The notes beneath the pieces are model-generated. The model had not been told where the DNA came from and searched no databases. It worked only from the letters and a program-made list of their open reading frames with translations. Positions 24,177 through 36,835 of a stretch of 64,000 nt of DNA are shown here, piece after piece; position 1 is the stretch's first letter; each line of letters begins with the position of its first letter. Source of the DNA: Hirsutella rhossiliensis (lineage: Eukaryota; Ascomycota; Sordariomycetes; Hypocreales; Ophiocordycipitaceae). The translations under genes and the position numbers were made by a program. The stretch is from positions 1-64,000 of the forward strand of contig NW_025408683.1 in assembly GCF_020360975.1 (NCBI RefSeq), in the 5' to 3' direction.

Positions 24177-24397
24177 TGTTACGGCCAGGCACATACGAGC
24201 CTTGACGGCTATAAAGATGTATTGGCACTATGAACAAAGACTCAAAGCTAAGGAGCAAGAAAGGAAGACTAGACTACACGACCGAGCGGGCCCTTATATA
24301 GACACGAGGTCGCGCGTGGGCACGTGATGCTGCTTGGGCACGTGACACTGGTGAGGTTCTGCGCTGGCTCTCTACGCCGGCGCCCAGGGTCGTGACA
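24177..24397 (-). repeat. 5' LTR of the chromovirus
   Basis: Identical to 18821-19041. It is followed on the + side by the target copy GTTCT (24398-24402). Confidence 0.97.
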
Positions 24398-25271
24398 GTT
24401 CTATTATAACTATAGGGCTCTAAACGTAATTATAAGGCTAGACCGCTACCCCTTACCCTTAATCTTAGATACGCTCTATAACCTCTTAAAGGTAAAGTAG
24501 TTTATAAAGCTAGATATAAAATAAGTATTTTATAAGGTATAGATCTTAGAGGGTAATAAGTAAAAGATAGCGTTCTATATACGCTATAGCTTATTTAAGT
24601 AGCTTATAACGCCCTTTAGCCTCTTAAGAGCGCCTATTACCTTTTAGTATTATATTAATAATATACTTTAAAACTTCCTTAATAAGTTCGCTTTTATATA
24701 TATAAATAATATCCTTATCTATATAAGCGGCTCTTATAAGGACTATATATAGAAAGTATAGAGGGTCTTAAAGCGCCTCTAACTTTATAAGCTCTACCTT
24801 AACTTAAATAAGTATAAATTTAAGGTTAAGAGGGTTAAGTACCTAAGCTTTATTATTTATATAAGTATAAGTATATAAGCGGATCTTATAAAGATCTAAG
24901 CGATCTAGGACTAAGCGGCCCTAACTATATAAATAGGTATATAGAGCTTCCTTAGGTTCGCGAACTATTATAGGATATTTATTAAGGGCTTCTCTTATAT
25001 TATAATGCTTTTAAACGAGATTACTAAGAAATAGACCGCTTTTCGTTAAGGGCCTATATAAGAACGAGCGTTTTATACGCTTAAGGACCTATTCTTATAA
25101 GCCCTAGTACTACTTTAGTAGGACTTTAACTAGTTTATATTAGTTAAAGTAAACTATAGTAGCTAGGTACTTAAAGGAACGCTTTCTTAAAAGGTAGATA
25201 AGTAGAAGTTATTAATAGCGTTCTACTCTTATAAGCTAACCTTAGTAAAGTAGAATTACGCTATTTATAAT

Positions 25272-25836
25272 TCTTAAGGTATATAAGTAAAAGCGGAATT
25301 TTAGGAAATTAAGGAATTACGTAAGACTATATAATAAAGGGGAAGAAGGAGTATAAGGTAGGATTTTTAATAGAATTTATTAGTAATATATTAGTATATA
25401 TAAGAGGTGTTAAAGTTAATAATTCTCTATTTATCTACTAGCGGACATACTATCTTTAGATAATTATAGCTAAACGGAAGAACCTTTCGGGACCAGATTT
25501 AGGCTACCGTATAGCCCTAAGACTAAGGAATTCCGTAATACCTCGAGTAAATCTAGAAGTGTCTTAGTTCTACTAATATTTATGTTTAAAGGAGGTTAGT
25601 TATACTAGTATTCTTAAGAGGTCTTAGCTAGTATTCTAAGCTAGCTCTATTCCTTCGATTCCTAATTATATAATAACCGGTAACCCGTTTAATATATAAT
25701 AATATATAAAATAACGAGCGATTCTTACTCTATAAGATAAGATTTTATCTATAATTAACATACTACTTATTAGCTTATATAATCGGGAGAGTATATTATA
25801 GCTGCTTTATTTATAGTAGGAATACCGTTCCTTATA
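25272..25836 (-). repeat. Solo LTR of the copia-II family
   Basis: The reverse complement matches the copia-II LTRs at 26595 and 32052 over about 565 bp. It is flanked by ATAAT at 25267-25271 and 25837-25841. Removing it restores the gypsy RNase H sequence, and copy B has ACGAT at the same place (34,830s), so the target duplication was later RIPed. It was left by recombination between the two LTRs of a former complete element. Confidence 0.92.
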
Positions 25837-26594
25837 ATAATAAAGAGATACTAGCGATTATTAGCTACCTTAAGTAATAGTAAGTAGAGCTCTAGAGCTA
25901 TAAGAGCTTTAAGGTTCTTATAAACTATAAGAACCTTAAGTACTTTATAACCTACTAGTACCTCTTAAAGCGGTAAGCCCGCTAAGCGGAGTATCTCTTA
26001 TACTTTAACTTCTTAATTAAGTACCGCTTTAAGCGGGACTCTATAGTCTTAGACGCGCTTTCTTAAAGGGATTAAGACCGGCCGATAAGAGCGGATATCG
26101 AGGCCTAGGATCTATAGCTTATCTTATAAGAAGCGCTATAGACTTATATAAGAGCTTCCTTAGTAAAGGAAGGCGCGGTACTAGTAAATAAGCTTTCCCT
26201 TATACTTTTACTACTAAATAAGCTTTCCCCTATACCTTTACCTTAGTTTAATAAGGAGGGATAGACCGGCCTAAGGGCGCGCGCGGTAAGAGTATTTTAA
26301 GATAAGGCCCTTTAACGCTTATAAGATAAGATAGCGGCTCTAGACTATACCTATAAGGGTATATACCGCGCTATAAAGTCTAGCGCTTAACGCTTAGATT
26401 TAAAGCTAAAGTTAAAAGTATAGGTAGCTAACTACTATATCGACCTATAAGGGCATCTATATTAATAGGGGAGACTATAGGTACTAAGCGTACTATATAC
26501 TATAAAAGCTAAGGAGAAGGATAGTCCGTTAGAGCTAGATAAATAGAACGAGCTTTAAGGGAAGCTAGTTTAGCTTATCTATAACTTTAGTATT

Positions 26595-27154
26595 TATAAG
26601 GAACGGTGTTCCTACTATAAATAAAGCAGCTATAATATACTCTCCCGATTATATAAGCTAATAAGTAGTATATTAATTATAGACAAAATCTTATCCTATA
26701 GGGCAAGAATTGCTCGTTATTTTACATGTTATTATATATTAAACGGGTTGCCGGTTATCGTATAATCAGGAATCGAAGGAATAGAGCTAGCTTAGAATGC
26801 TAGCTAAGACCTCTTAAGAACACCGGCACGACCAACCTCCTTTAAACACGAATATTAGTAGAACCAAGATACTTCTAGATTTACTCGAGGTATCACGGAA
26901 TTTCCCAGTCTTAGGGCTATACGGCAGCCTAAATCTAGTCCCGAAAGGTTCTTCCGTTCAGCTACAATTATCTATATAAGACAGCATGTCCGCTAGTAAA
27001 TAGATAGAGAATTATTAACTTTAACACCTCTTCTATATACTAATATACTACTAATAAATTCCGTTAAAAGTCCTACCTTATACTCCTTCTTCCCTCATTA
27101 CGTAGTCTTACGTAATTCCTTGATTTCTAAAATTCCGCTTTATATACCTTAAGA
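26595..27154 (+). repeat. 5' LTR of copia-II
   Basis: Begins TATAAGGAACGGTGTTCC (TG changed to TA by RIP) and ends ACCTTAAGA. It is followed by GGTTATAAGCCCGGC, a candidate primer-binding site. Confidence 0.9.
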
Positions 27155-27299
27155 GGTTATAAGCCCGGCTTGCTCCTTTTAAGCCGGGAAATCAACTACT
27201 TATACCTTTGAAATTCCTTGTCGAAATACCCGATTAAAGTTCCTTTCGAAAATCCCCCTAACGACTTTTTCTACCTTCCTACGCTCTTAAACTCCCGCC

Positions 27300-28290
27300 T
27301 AGACTTCTCGATCCCTATAAACGAAATAATACCGAATTTATATAAAATAGGTAGATAGAAAGAATATAAATTCTCTAGACTTAAGGGAAATTTAAATTAT
27401 ACTCTTTAGACTATAAGGATAAGAGCTATCCTTACTAAGGAAAGGCTTATCGCTACCTTAGAGCAAGAAAATTATATAAAGACTATAGAAGCTTTATCCT
27501 AGATTTTTCTTTAAGTTAAAGATAGCCCTTTAATATAAATTAAGCATTTAATAAATGCTAAAGCTACTTAGGATAAGCTTATAAAGCTATATAATCCGTC
27601 GAATTTCTCGTCGAATTATTTACTTATAAAGCAGCTCTTTAATCTTAGTCCCTCGGGCTCTAATTTAAAGAAATACCTTTATAAGGTAAAAGAAATCTAC
27701 GAGGATTTAAAATCCTATAATATAGAAATTCTAGAAGTTATCCTTATAGTATGGATTCTTAATTGCCTTAATAAGGAATTTAGAAGCTATACTATAAATA
27801 TTACGCAGAGCCTTAGGTATAATTCTACGGCGTTTACCCTCGAATCCCTAACAGCTAGTCTTTTAGACGAAGCTAGAAGAATAGAGGATATAGATAAATC
27901 TTCGGAGAAAGCCTTCCTAATACGAAGGAAGCCTTAGAAATCCCATAGAAATTCTATAGATACTCCTTATTATAAGGAATGTAAAAAACCAGGGCATTTT
28001 ATAGTAAATTACTATAAATTATACCTAAATAAGGCTCCCGCTTATTAGGTATTAAATAAAGGAAAAAGGGATAATAGGACTCGAATTTCTAAGAAGAGAA
28101 AATCTTCTTCTTCTTCTTCTTCTAAGAAGAAATCCCCTTCTAGTAGTATTTCTACTACTAATAAAAGAAGGAAGGCTCGAATTACTAAGCTAGAGTCCGA
28201 TTCGGAAGATAGTAATAAGGTCTTAAATATAGCTTTATAAGAAAATATAGACCTAGATATCGACCTTATAGACCTTTCTAGGCTCCGACC
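27300..28290 (+). pseudogene. copia-II gag, RIP-mutated
   Basis: The capsid-like helices of copia gag are readable: a DKLIKLYNPSNFSSNYLL segment near 27,570-27,620, then YKVKEIYEDLKSYN near 27,680 and RSYTINI near 27,790. A zinc-knuckle relic (KECKKPGHFIVNYYK, near 27,975) has lost two Cys positions to Tyr, as TGC to TAC/TAT RIP changes predict. A Ser/Lys-rich tail follows. Confidence 0.75.
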
Positions 28291-28399
28291 CTATATAAAC
28301 GTCTAAGGATTTAGAGGTAATTTTAACCTCTATAAATACCCCTATAGTAGAAGCTAATAAAGACTCTCTTTTAGGACCTCTAGAAGCCTTAATTCCTAG

Positions 28400-31300
28400 A
28401 ATAAAGGAATTAGTCTTAAAGGTAAGAGAAGGAGGATTTCTTAGTTATAAGAATAAAAGGATCTTTGATTTTATCTATAATACCGGAGCTACTAGGCATA
28501 TAGTATCTAATAAGAATTTCCTTATTAACTATAAAGAAATTAAGTCTAAAGTTTACTAGGGAAAAGCTTCCTTTATATTAGTAAAAGAAAGGGGACTTAG
28601 TATTTAAGTTCCGTATAGTAAAAAGGTATATCCTTTAAGACTGCTTTTATATACCTAAATTAGGGTAAATATACTATCCTAATCTTATTTTAATAATACC
28701 TATGCCTTAATAGGAGGAAATAAAGTCCTTTTATTAGATAATAAGGCTAAGGTCCTTACTAAAGGATTTCTTAGAAATAAATTATATTATATTCCTATAG
28801 AACCTTTATTAGAAAGCTAATCGATCCTTATTACGTTTTTAAAAGCAAAGGATATAGATTTTTATACTTAGCACTTACGCTTAGGGCATATAAATGGTAA
28901 GGCTATTTTAGAAATATTAAAAAGATATAATAAGGATATAAAAATACCTTTAGAAGAGGAAAATAAAATAAGGCAATATAAAATATATATTAGAGCTAAA
29001 GCAACGAATAAGGTTAATAAACAACCTTCGTATAAGTCTTATTCGTATTTAAAAAAAATAGTATTAGATATTTAGGGGCTAATTAAAGTGCCTACTTATA
29101 ATAAATATTACTATTATATTTCTTTCCTAGACGTAGGAACCTAATATCTAGAAATATACCTTCTTGAAAAAGGAGAAGCTCTAGATAGGTTCCTAGAATT
29201 TAAAAATAGGGTAAAATAACCCTAAAAATACTAGGATTAGAGAAGCATTTTCTAATAATGCTAAAGAATTTATATATAAAATAAAGCTCTATTATGAAAA
29301 AGAAGGAATTACCTTTAATTCTAGTCCTCTAAGGACGCGGAATCTAACGGTAGAATAGAAAGAATAAATCGTACTATATTAGAAAAGTACGAGCTCTTTT
29401 ATTTACTGCTAGGCTTCCTAAATATCTATAGGAGAAGCTGTTTTAATAGCTACCTATTTATATAATAGATCACCGCATTCTATAATAGGATTTAAAGTCC
29501 TATAGAAAGAGAGGATAATATAATACTACCCTTCGAGACCTTAAATAAAATTAAGACCTTCGAAGCCTTATATATTATAAGAATAAAGACCCTAGAGATA
29601 AGCTAGATAATAGAGCTTTTAAGGAATAATAGTAAGCTATTTAGAAAATGCATATAAAATCTAGGATTTTCTAAGAGAAAGATTACTATCTCTAGAGATA
29701 TTACTATACTAGAAAATAAATTTATAAAAATCTAGAAATCTCTAGTAGTAATAATACCTTTGATTTTAATTCTATTCGAATAAAGATAAGCTAGAAAGCT
29801 ATATCCCTATAGAGGAAGCTACTAGAGAACCTAGAGATAAAAGTCCCTCGCCCTCTATAAAAGAAGAGTCTCTAAATAACGATCCTATTCCTACTACTAG
29901 TAAAATAGTAGTAGAATTACCTAAGAAGCTAGAAGGGTTCGATTCTAACTATATCGAATACCTTAACGTTAATTTATTTCTAAACTACGATTTTATAGAG
30001 TTAATTCTAGCTAGTATAGAAAATCAGGATCTAAAAATTCTAAAGACCTATAAACAGGCAATAAATAGCCCTAAAATAGTATTTTAGAAAGATACTATAA
30101 TTAAGGAAATTATCTAGCTAATTAAATATAAAACTTAGGAATTTTCCTACCTCCCTAAGGATAGGGAGGCTATAGGAGGCCGCTAGGTCTATACTATTAA
30201 GAAGGATAGTTAGAATAATATAATAAAATATAAAGCCCGTTTCGTAATATAGGGATTTAAGTAGATCTATAGCTTAGATTTCCTAGATACCTTCTCGACT
30301 ACGGCTAGACCTAAATCTATTAGAATTCTACTTATTTTAGCTATTATCTACGAATTCGAAGCTTTGCAAATAGATATAATAAATGCCTTCGTATATACTA
30401 ATATAGATAGCGAAGTATATATCGATCTTCCTATAGGCTACGAAGAATACGCTCTTAAAGAATATTATTTAAAATATAGATTAGCTTATAGAGCTAAAGG
30501 AATTAAATTAACTAAATTCCTAGACCTATATAAAACCGGTTAAATTAAAGTAAAGCTAAAGAAAGCATTATATTGCCTAAAATAAAGTCCTAAGCTCTAG
30601 TATAATCATTTAAAAATTATACTAAATAATCTCGGATTTCTTCCTCTTTTAATAGACGAAGGAGTATTTATAAATAAGGACTATAGTATAGCCTTAGCAA
30701 TTTACGTCGACGACTTTCTTATAGTAGGGCCCTCTAAATCTATAATAGAAGAAAGATTATTTAAAGAATTATCTAAATTCCTAGATTTTACTATCTTAAG
30801 AGATATAAAAGACTTCTTAGGTCTAAATATTATAATAAACCGAGAAAATAAAGAGCTATATATATCCTAAGAAGATTTTACCTTAAATAAATTAAAGGAA
30901 TTTAATAAAGAAGGTTTAGGAACTTCGAATTTACCCGCTATACTAGGCTTTAAGCTTATAAAAGCAAAGGAATTACCTTCTAAGGAAGATATATTATAAT
31001 TTTAGAAAGAAATAGGATCTCTATTATACTTAGCCTTATTTACTAGGCTAGATATCTTATATTCTATAATTTCCTACGCTAGATTCGCGGCTAAGCCTAA
31101 CTAGATGTATTTTAAGGCTTTAAATATAATTTAGAAATATTTAAATAAATTCCTAGCCTAAAGATTAAATATAATTATAATATCCCTTTACCTATCTATA
31201 TATAAGGGTTTTACCGACTCTAGCTAGGCGTCGGATTTAACGGACGGAAAATCCTTTTCCGGTTACTGTTTTTATATATATAATAATATAATAAGCTAGG

Positions 31301-31677
31301 CTTGCTCTAAGTAGAAAGCCGTTGCCCTTTCTACTTATAAAGCAGAGTATATTAGCCTTAGGGAGGCAAATAAAGAAGCTGTTTATTTAAACATGCTTTT
31401 TAAAAATATTACTAAGGATCTATCTATTAAGATTCTTAATACTATACCTCCTATTTTAACGGATAATACTACTACTATTAAATTAGCAGAAAATCCGGAA
31501 TTTTATAAAAGGTCTAAGTATATAAGATTAGCCTATTACTATACTAGAACTAGTATAAGAGAAGGGGAAATTAGAGTTTTTTATATTAAATTAGAAGATA
31601 ATATAGCTAATATTTTTACGAAGGAATTAAGACCTAGATTACTCTATAAATTTAAAGACGGTCTATCCTTAATATAA
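28400..31677 (+). pseudogene. copia-II pol: protease, integrase, RT, RNase H
   Basis: Protease-like FIYNTGATRHIVSN near 28,470-28,510 (Asp changed to Asn). Integrase from about 28,870 (LRLGHINGKAIL) through LDIQGLIKVP near 29,070. RT has LQIDIINAFVYTNIDSEVY near 30,365-30,425, LKKALYCLKQSP near 30,560 and the catalytic box IYVDDFLIVG near 30,700. RNase H near 31,320-31,670 has STYKAEYISLREANKEAVYL and ends with a 94-codon open stretch (31,393-31,677). Former Gln and Trp codons read as stops. Confidence 0.87.
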
Positions 31678-31679
31678 GT

Positions 31680-32050
31680 TCCTAAGTAATTAAAAGGGGT
31701 TTTTAGATATTTCTTATACTTTCTATATCTTTCCCCTACTAGGTTTTTCCTTTTAGGTTTCCTAGAGAAATATTTACTAGGTTTTTATCTATTAAGACTT
31801 TCCTAGCAATAATAGGTTTTACCTTATATAAGGTTATCCTATAAATAATTATTATAACTATAGATTTTTCCTACTATAGGTTTTTCTATTAGTATATACC
31901 TAAGGATTTCTTTTTTTCCTAAGAAAGAATAGGTTTTTATATATCCTATTAAGGTATAAGAATAGTTTTCCTATATTAGGTTTTTACCCTATATATATAC
32001 TACTATAAATAAATTAGTAAAGAGTATATAAATCTACTCTTTAAGGGAGG
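31680..32050 (+). repeat. TAGGTTTTT-rich 3' untranslated region of copia-II
   Basis: Between RNase H and the 3' LTR the motif (T)AGGTTTTT or close variants recurs at irregular spacing about eight times in about 330 bp (for example near 31,740, 31,780, 31,875, 31,930, 31,978). Its role is unknown. Confidence 0.55.
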
Positions 32051-32051
32051 C

Positions 32052-32617
32052 TATAAGGAACGGTGTTCCTACTATAAATAAAGCAGCTATAATATACTCT
32101 CCCGATTATATAAGCCAATAAGTAGTATATTAATTATAGACAAATTTTCATCCTATAGAGCAAGAATCGCTCGTTATTTTGCATGTTATTATGCATTAAA
32201 CGGGTTGCCGGTTATCGTATAATCGGGAATCGAAGGAACAGAGCTAGCTTAAAATACTAGCTAAGACCTCTTAAGAACACTAGCACGACCAACCTCCTTT
32301 AAACACGAATATCAGTAGAACCAAGACACTTCTAGACTTACTCGAGGTATCACGGAATTCCCTAGTCTTAGGGCTATACGGCAGCTTAAATCTGGTCCCG
32401 AAAGGTTCTTCTGTTTAGCTATAATTGTCTATATAAGACAGCATATCCGCTAGTAGATAGATAGGAAAATTAACTTTAACACCTCTTCTATATACTAATA
32501 CACTACTAATAAATTCCGTTGAAAATCCTACCTTATACTCCTTCTTCCCCTCTATTACGTAGTCTTACGTAATTCCTTAATTTCCTAAAATTCCGCTTTT
32601 GCTTATATACCTTTAGA
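32052..32617 (+). repeat. 3' LTR of copia-II
   Basis: Begins TATAAGGAACGGTGTTCC and ends ACCTTTAGA. The purine tract TTAAGGGAGG lies just before it. Confidence 0.9.
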
Positions 32618-33069
32618 AAGCTCTATAAGCGTACGCTATATAGTAGTAATAGGATTACCGCCCTTTTATAGGATAAATAACTAGCTATTAATATAGATAG
32701 GGATACCTTAATATCGGCTACTTATATAGACCGGGCTAGACGCGGTAAGAAGACGCCGTCGACTACCCTTTATACCGCCCCGTACTTTAAGTAGTAGGCG
32801 AAGTAGGTAACGAGCGAGGAAATTAAGAAGAGGAAGGCTAATAGCCGCTACCTATATTATAGAGTATCTATATACTTTATATTAAAATGCCCCTTCTTTT
32901 TAGCTAAGCGGCCTATAGCGGTTTAAGTAGTAAAGATAGAACTACTCCTTACCTTAGATAATAAGGAGGACTCCGCCCCCCTAGGCTTAGAGGAAAAAGA
33001 GTAGCTCTAGAGTAAAGATAGGCTCTAGAGCCTTAATTACTAGTACTAGTAAGAGAGAAGGAGGAATTA

Positions 33070-36000
33070 TCCGCCTATATAGAAGAGGAGCCTACTTTAA
33101 TATAAGTTATAATTAATAACTCCTTACCTATTATTACCCTTATAGATAAGGGCTACTAGTACTACGCTATAGTTAACGAGGCGCTTATATAAGAGATATA
33201 AGTATTAGTAGAAAAGATCGCCCTAAGGCGAGTAAAGGGCGCCTTAAGCGCGATAGAGGGTATAGTAATTAAGGGTATTATATAGCTAGCTATAGAGGTC
33301 GATAGTTACTATAAGCTTATCGTAGCTTATATAATCCCTTAACTAGAATTTCCCTTAATCCTTAGGAAACCCTAGTTATTATATATAGAGTTATACTTAG
33401 TTCTATACTAAAGGAAGCTATAGTTTAGGCCTACGTAATAGTAGGTTTACTATAATAATAGTTTTATAGGCGTAAGACTAGGTATATAAGCTTTATACTT
33501 AGTATAAGAAGTCCTTACCTTTATCTTTATAGGAACTATATAATAAGTAGAGCGGGGGTAAGGCTAGGCAGCGGCTAATATAGCGGTTTATATAGTTAGC
33601 TTAGCGGATATCGATAAGGCCCTTTAAATAAAAAAGCTAAAGTCGCCCTTTAAGCTATAGTAGTAGATACTAAAGCGCTCTTACGACCTCCTATTACTAT
33701 TTAAGTCCTAGGAAGCGGATAAGCTTAACCTATATAAGCTAGAAGTAAACTATAAGATCGTAATTTATACTAATAAGAAGGGGTAGGAACTACCTATACT
33801 ATTTAGACCGCTATATAATATATTATACGCGGAGCTATTAGTACTAAAGAAGACGCTAAGGGACCTCTTAGATAAGGGTTTTATTTAAGTAAGTAGCTCT
33901 AAAGTAAGAGCGCTAGTCCTATTTATATATAAACTAAGGGGCGGGATATAGTTCTATTATAACTATAGGGCTTTAAACGTAATTATAAAGCTAGACCGCT
34001 ACCCTTTACCCTTAATCTTAGATATACTCTATAACCTTTTAAAGGTAAAGTAGTTTATAAAGCTAGATATAAAATAAGCGTTCTATAAGGTATAGATCTT
34101 AAAGGGTAATAAGTAAAAGACAGCGTTCTATATACGCTATAGCTTATTTAAGTAGCTTATAACGCCCTTCGGCCTCTTAAAAGCGCTTACTACTTTCTAG
34201 CGTTATATTAATAATATATTATAGGACTTCCTTAATAAGTTCGCCTTTATATACGTAGATAATATCCTTATTTATATAAGCAGCTCTTATAAGGACTATA
34301 TATAGAAAGTATAAAGGGTCCTAGAGCGCCTCTAACTTTATAGGCTCTACCTTAACCTAGATAAGTGCGAATTTAAGGTTAAGAGGGTTAAGTACCTAGG
34401 CTTTATTATCTACGTAGGCGTAAGTATATAGGCGGATCCTATAAAGATCTAGGCGATCTAGGACTAAGCGGCCCTAACTATATAAATAGGCGTATAGAGC
34501 TTCCTTAGGTTCGCGAACTATTATAGGATATTTATTAAGGGCTTCTCTTATATTATAAGTCCTTTAAACGAGATTACTAGGAAATAAACCGCTTTTTATT
34601 AAGGGCCTATATAAGAAGGAGCGTTTTATACGCTTAAGGACCTATTCTCGCGGGCCTTAGTATTACTCTAGTAGGACTTCGACCGGTCTATATTAGTCGA
34701 AGCGGACTATAGCGGCTAGGCACTTAAAGGAACGCTCTCTTAGGAGGTAAACGGGCGGAAGTAACTAATAGCGTTCTACTCTTATAAGCTAACCTTAGTA
34801 GAGCGGAATTACGCTATTTACGATAAAGAGATACTAGCGATTATTAGCTACCTTAAGTAATAATAAATAGAGCTCTAGAGCTATAAGAGCTTTAAGGTTC
34901 TTATAGACTATAGGAATCTTAAGTACTTTATAACCTACTAGTACCTCTTAGAATAGTAAGCCCGCTAAGCGGAGTATCTCTTATACTTTAACTTCTCGAT
35001 TAAGTACCGGCTAAGGTAGGACTCTATAATCCTAGATATACTTTCTTAAAGGGATTAAGACTAGCTAATAGGAGCGGATATTAAGGCCTAGGATCTATAG
35101 CTTATCCTATAAAAAGCGCTATAGACTTATATAGGAGCTTCCTTAGTAAAGGAAGGCGTAGCGCTAACGGATAAGCCTTCCCTTATACCTTCGCCTTAGC
35201 CTAGTAAGGAGAGATAGACTAGCCTAGGGGCGCGTATAGCGTAGGTATTTTAAGATAAGGTCCTTTAGCGCTTATAGGATAGGATATCGTCTTTAGACTA
35301 TACCTATAAGAGTATATACTGCGCTATTAAGTCTAGCGCTTAACGCCTCGATCTAAAGCTAAAGCTTAAGGTATAAGTAGCTGACTATTATATCAACCTA
35401 TAGGGGCATCTATATTAGCGGGGGAGACTATAGGTGCCGGGCGCGCCGTATACTATAGAAGCTAAGGAGAAGGATAGACCGCTAGAGCTAGATAAATAGA
35501 ACGAGCTCTAAGGGAAGCTAGTTTAGCTTATCTATAACTTTAGTATCGTAGGCTACCTAGGTAAGCAGGGTATAGTAGTAGGCCTTATAAGGTATTTCTA
35601 CTAGCCCCTCCTATAGTACTACGTTCGCCGCTTCCTTTATAATTACGATATCTATAGCTATACTAAGATTTAAAGGGCGTAGCTTAAAGGGCTACTTAAG
35701 TAGCTTCTAGTACCTAACTAGTTCTATATATATATATAAATAGACTTTATAACGGACCTCTTACTTATAGAGGGCGGTAACCGCTATATATAGGTAATTA
35801 AGGACTAACTTAGTAAGTTTATAGTATTAAAGCTAATACCGTTTATAGATATAAAGTCTTATATAGAGCGCTTCCTATAATACTAAGCCCGCTTATATAG
35901 CTAGCTAGCCTCTATTATAAGCGATAAGGGATCGAATTAAACTAGCTACTTTTAATAGTACCTATACTAGCTACTTTAGATTACGTAGCTACTTAGTATA

Positions 36001-36835
36001 GTATATTACTTATAGACCGATAGAGGGCCTAAGAGGGTTAACTAAGAGGTATAAGCTTACTTATAGGCTATCGTAGCCTATAATAAAGTAGACTAAGACC
36101 GTTAGCTCCCCGCGGCCTAACTTATATTAAATAGTAAACTATGTACCTCTATTAAAATAGCCTTTTTCTTTATAATATATAGCTTTAAACTACCCTTACT
36201 AGTTCCCTTTACTATAGATATAATAGCGGAGTAGTATAGTAATTTATTACTAGAGGGCCGCGCCTCTACGTTTATATAAAAGCTATAGGAGACTATAGAT
36301 TATTACTAATCTACGATAGCCGCCGCGGCGTAAGATTAAAAGCGGCACGCTAATAAGACTAGGGCCCTAGTAGATAGGTTTATAGTAAGAGATAAGGTAT
36401 AGCTAGACCTCTATAACTATAGGTCGGTATAGCTAAAAAAGAAGCTTAACTAGCTATATATAAAGTTTATAATATAAAGGGTTATTAGCCTATAGGTTAT
36501 AAAGCTCTATAGTCTCTTAATAGGGGTCTATAATAAGATTAATATAGACCTCCTTTATAAAGCCTCCTTTAACCTATTACCTAGATAAAAAGTAGCGGAT
36601 ACTTAACCGCTTATAATTAAAGTAAAAGAAGAGGACGAGTTTAAGGTTAAAGAGATATAGGCCGCGTACTAAAAAAAGGTTAGTAAGGGAAAACGCTAAG
36701 AGGTCCTCGTTAAGTAGCGCGGGTATCTCTACCCTATATAAGAACCTATATATAAGTTTATAGGAACTATAGCCCTTAATAAGTTTAAAGCTTTATTTAA
36801 AATAGTAAATAAGAATAATAGATTAATAGACTATT
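33070..36835 (+). pseudogene. Gypsy copy B pol polyprotein, RIP-mutated
   Basis: RT from about 33,950 (the N-YRALN-VI-KLDRYPLPLI pattern of Ty3/gypsy enzymes, RIPed) with KLDIK near 34,060. RNase H covers about 34,640-34,990. Integrase follows from 35,560 (a zinc-binding-region relic, IDFITDLL near 35,735, ISDKGSNQTS near 35,920, then NKTRALVDRFIVRDKVQLDL near 36,355-36,400). The tail after 36,600 (EDEFKVKEIQAAYQKK..., then RGYLYP) could be a chromodomain relic. Stops are TAG/TAA at Gln positions. Confidence 0.8.

Larger units (their letters stand above)
18821..24397 (-). mobile_element. Young Ty3/gypsy chromovirus, not RIP-mutated
   Basis: 5,577 bp, bounded by two 221-bp LTRs that I find identical base for base, and by the 5-bp duplication GTTCT (18816-18820 and 24398-24402). 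The polypurine tract reads GGGGGGTAG on the - strand, directly before the 3' LTR (19042-19050). Gag, zinc knuckle, RT, RNase H, integrase and a chromodomain-like C-terminus run on the - strand. CA/TG are fully retained. It sits inside RT sequence of gypsy copy A, so it arrived after that copy was RIPed. The reading frames nevertheless carry several one-base shifts. Confidence 0.95.
17267..26594 (+). mobile_element. Ty3/gypsy element copy A, RIP-mutated, interrupted and 3'-truncated
   Basis: The copy is in three pieces: 17,267-18,820, 24,398-25,266 and 25,837-26,594. A left LTR-like start (TATAAGAGTC at 17,267) resembles the LTRs at 38,421 and 38,789. Then come gag (about 17,440-17,800, with Q-RAKAQDRLQTLKQRDKQTF-type residues), protease/linker, RT (from about 18,790, across the chromovirus) and RNase H to about 26,560. 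It is interrupted by the chromovirus (target GTTCT) and by a solo copia LTR (target ATAAT). It stops at 26,594, where copia-II begins and where copy B continues into integrase. Confidence 0.82.
26595..32617 (+). mobile_element. Ty1/copia retrotransposon (copia-II), RIP-mutated
   Basis: 6,023 bp with LTRs at 26595-27154 and 32052-32617. The flanks differ (GTATT left, AAGCT right), so no target duplication exists. The left flank is gypsy copy A at the integrase start and the right flank is gypsy copy B inside gag. Gag, integrase, RT and RNase H run in copia order on the + strand. Confidence 0.92.
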
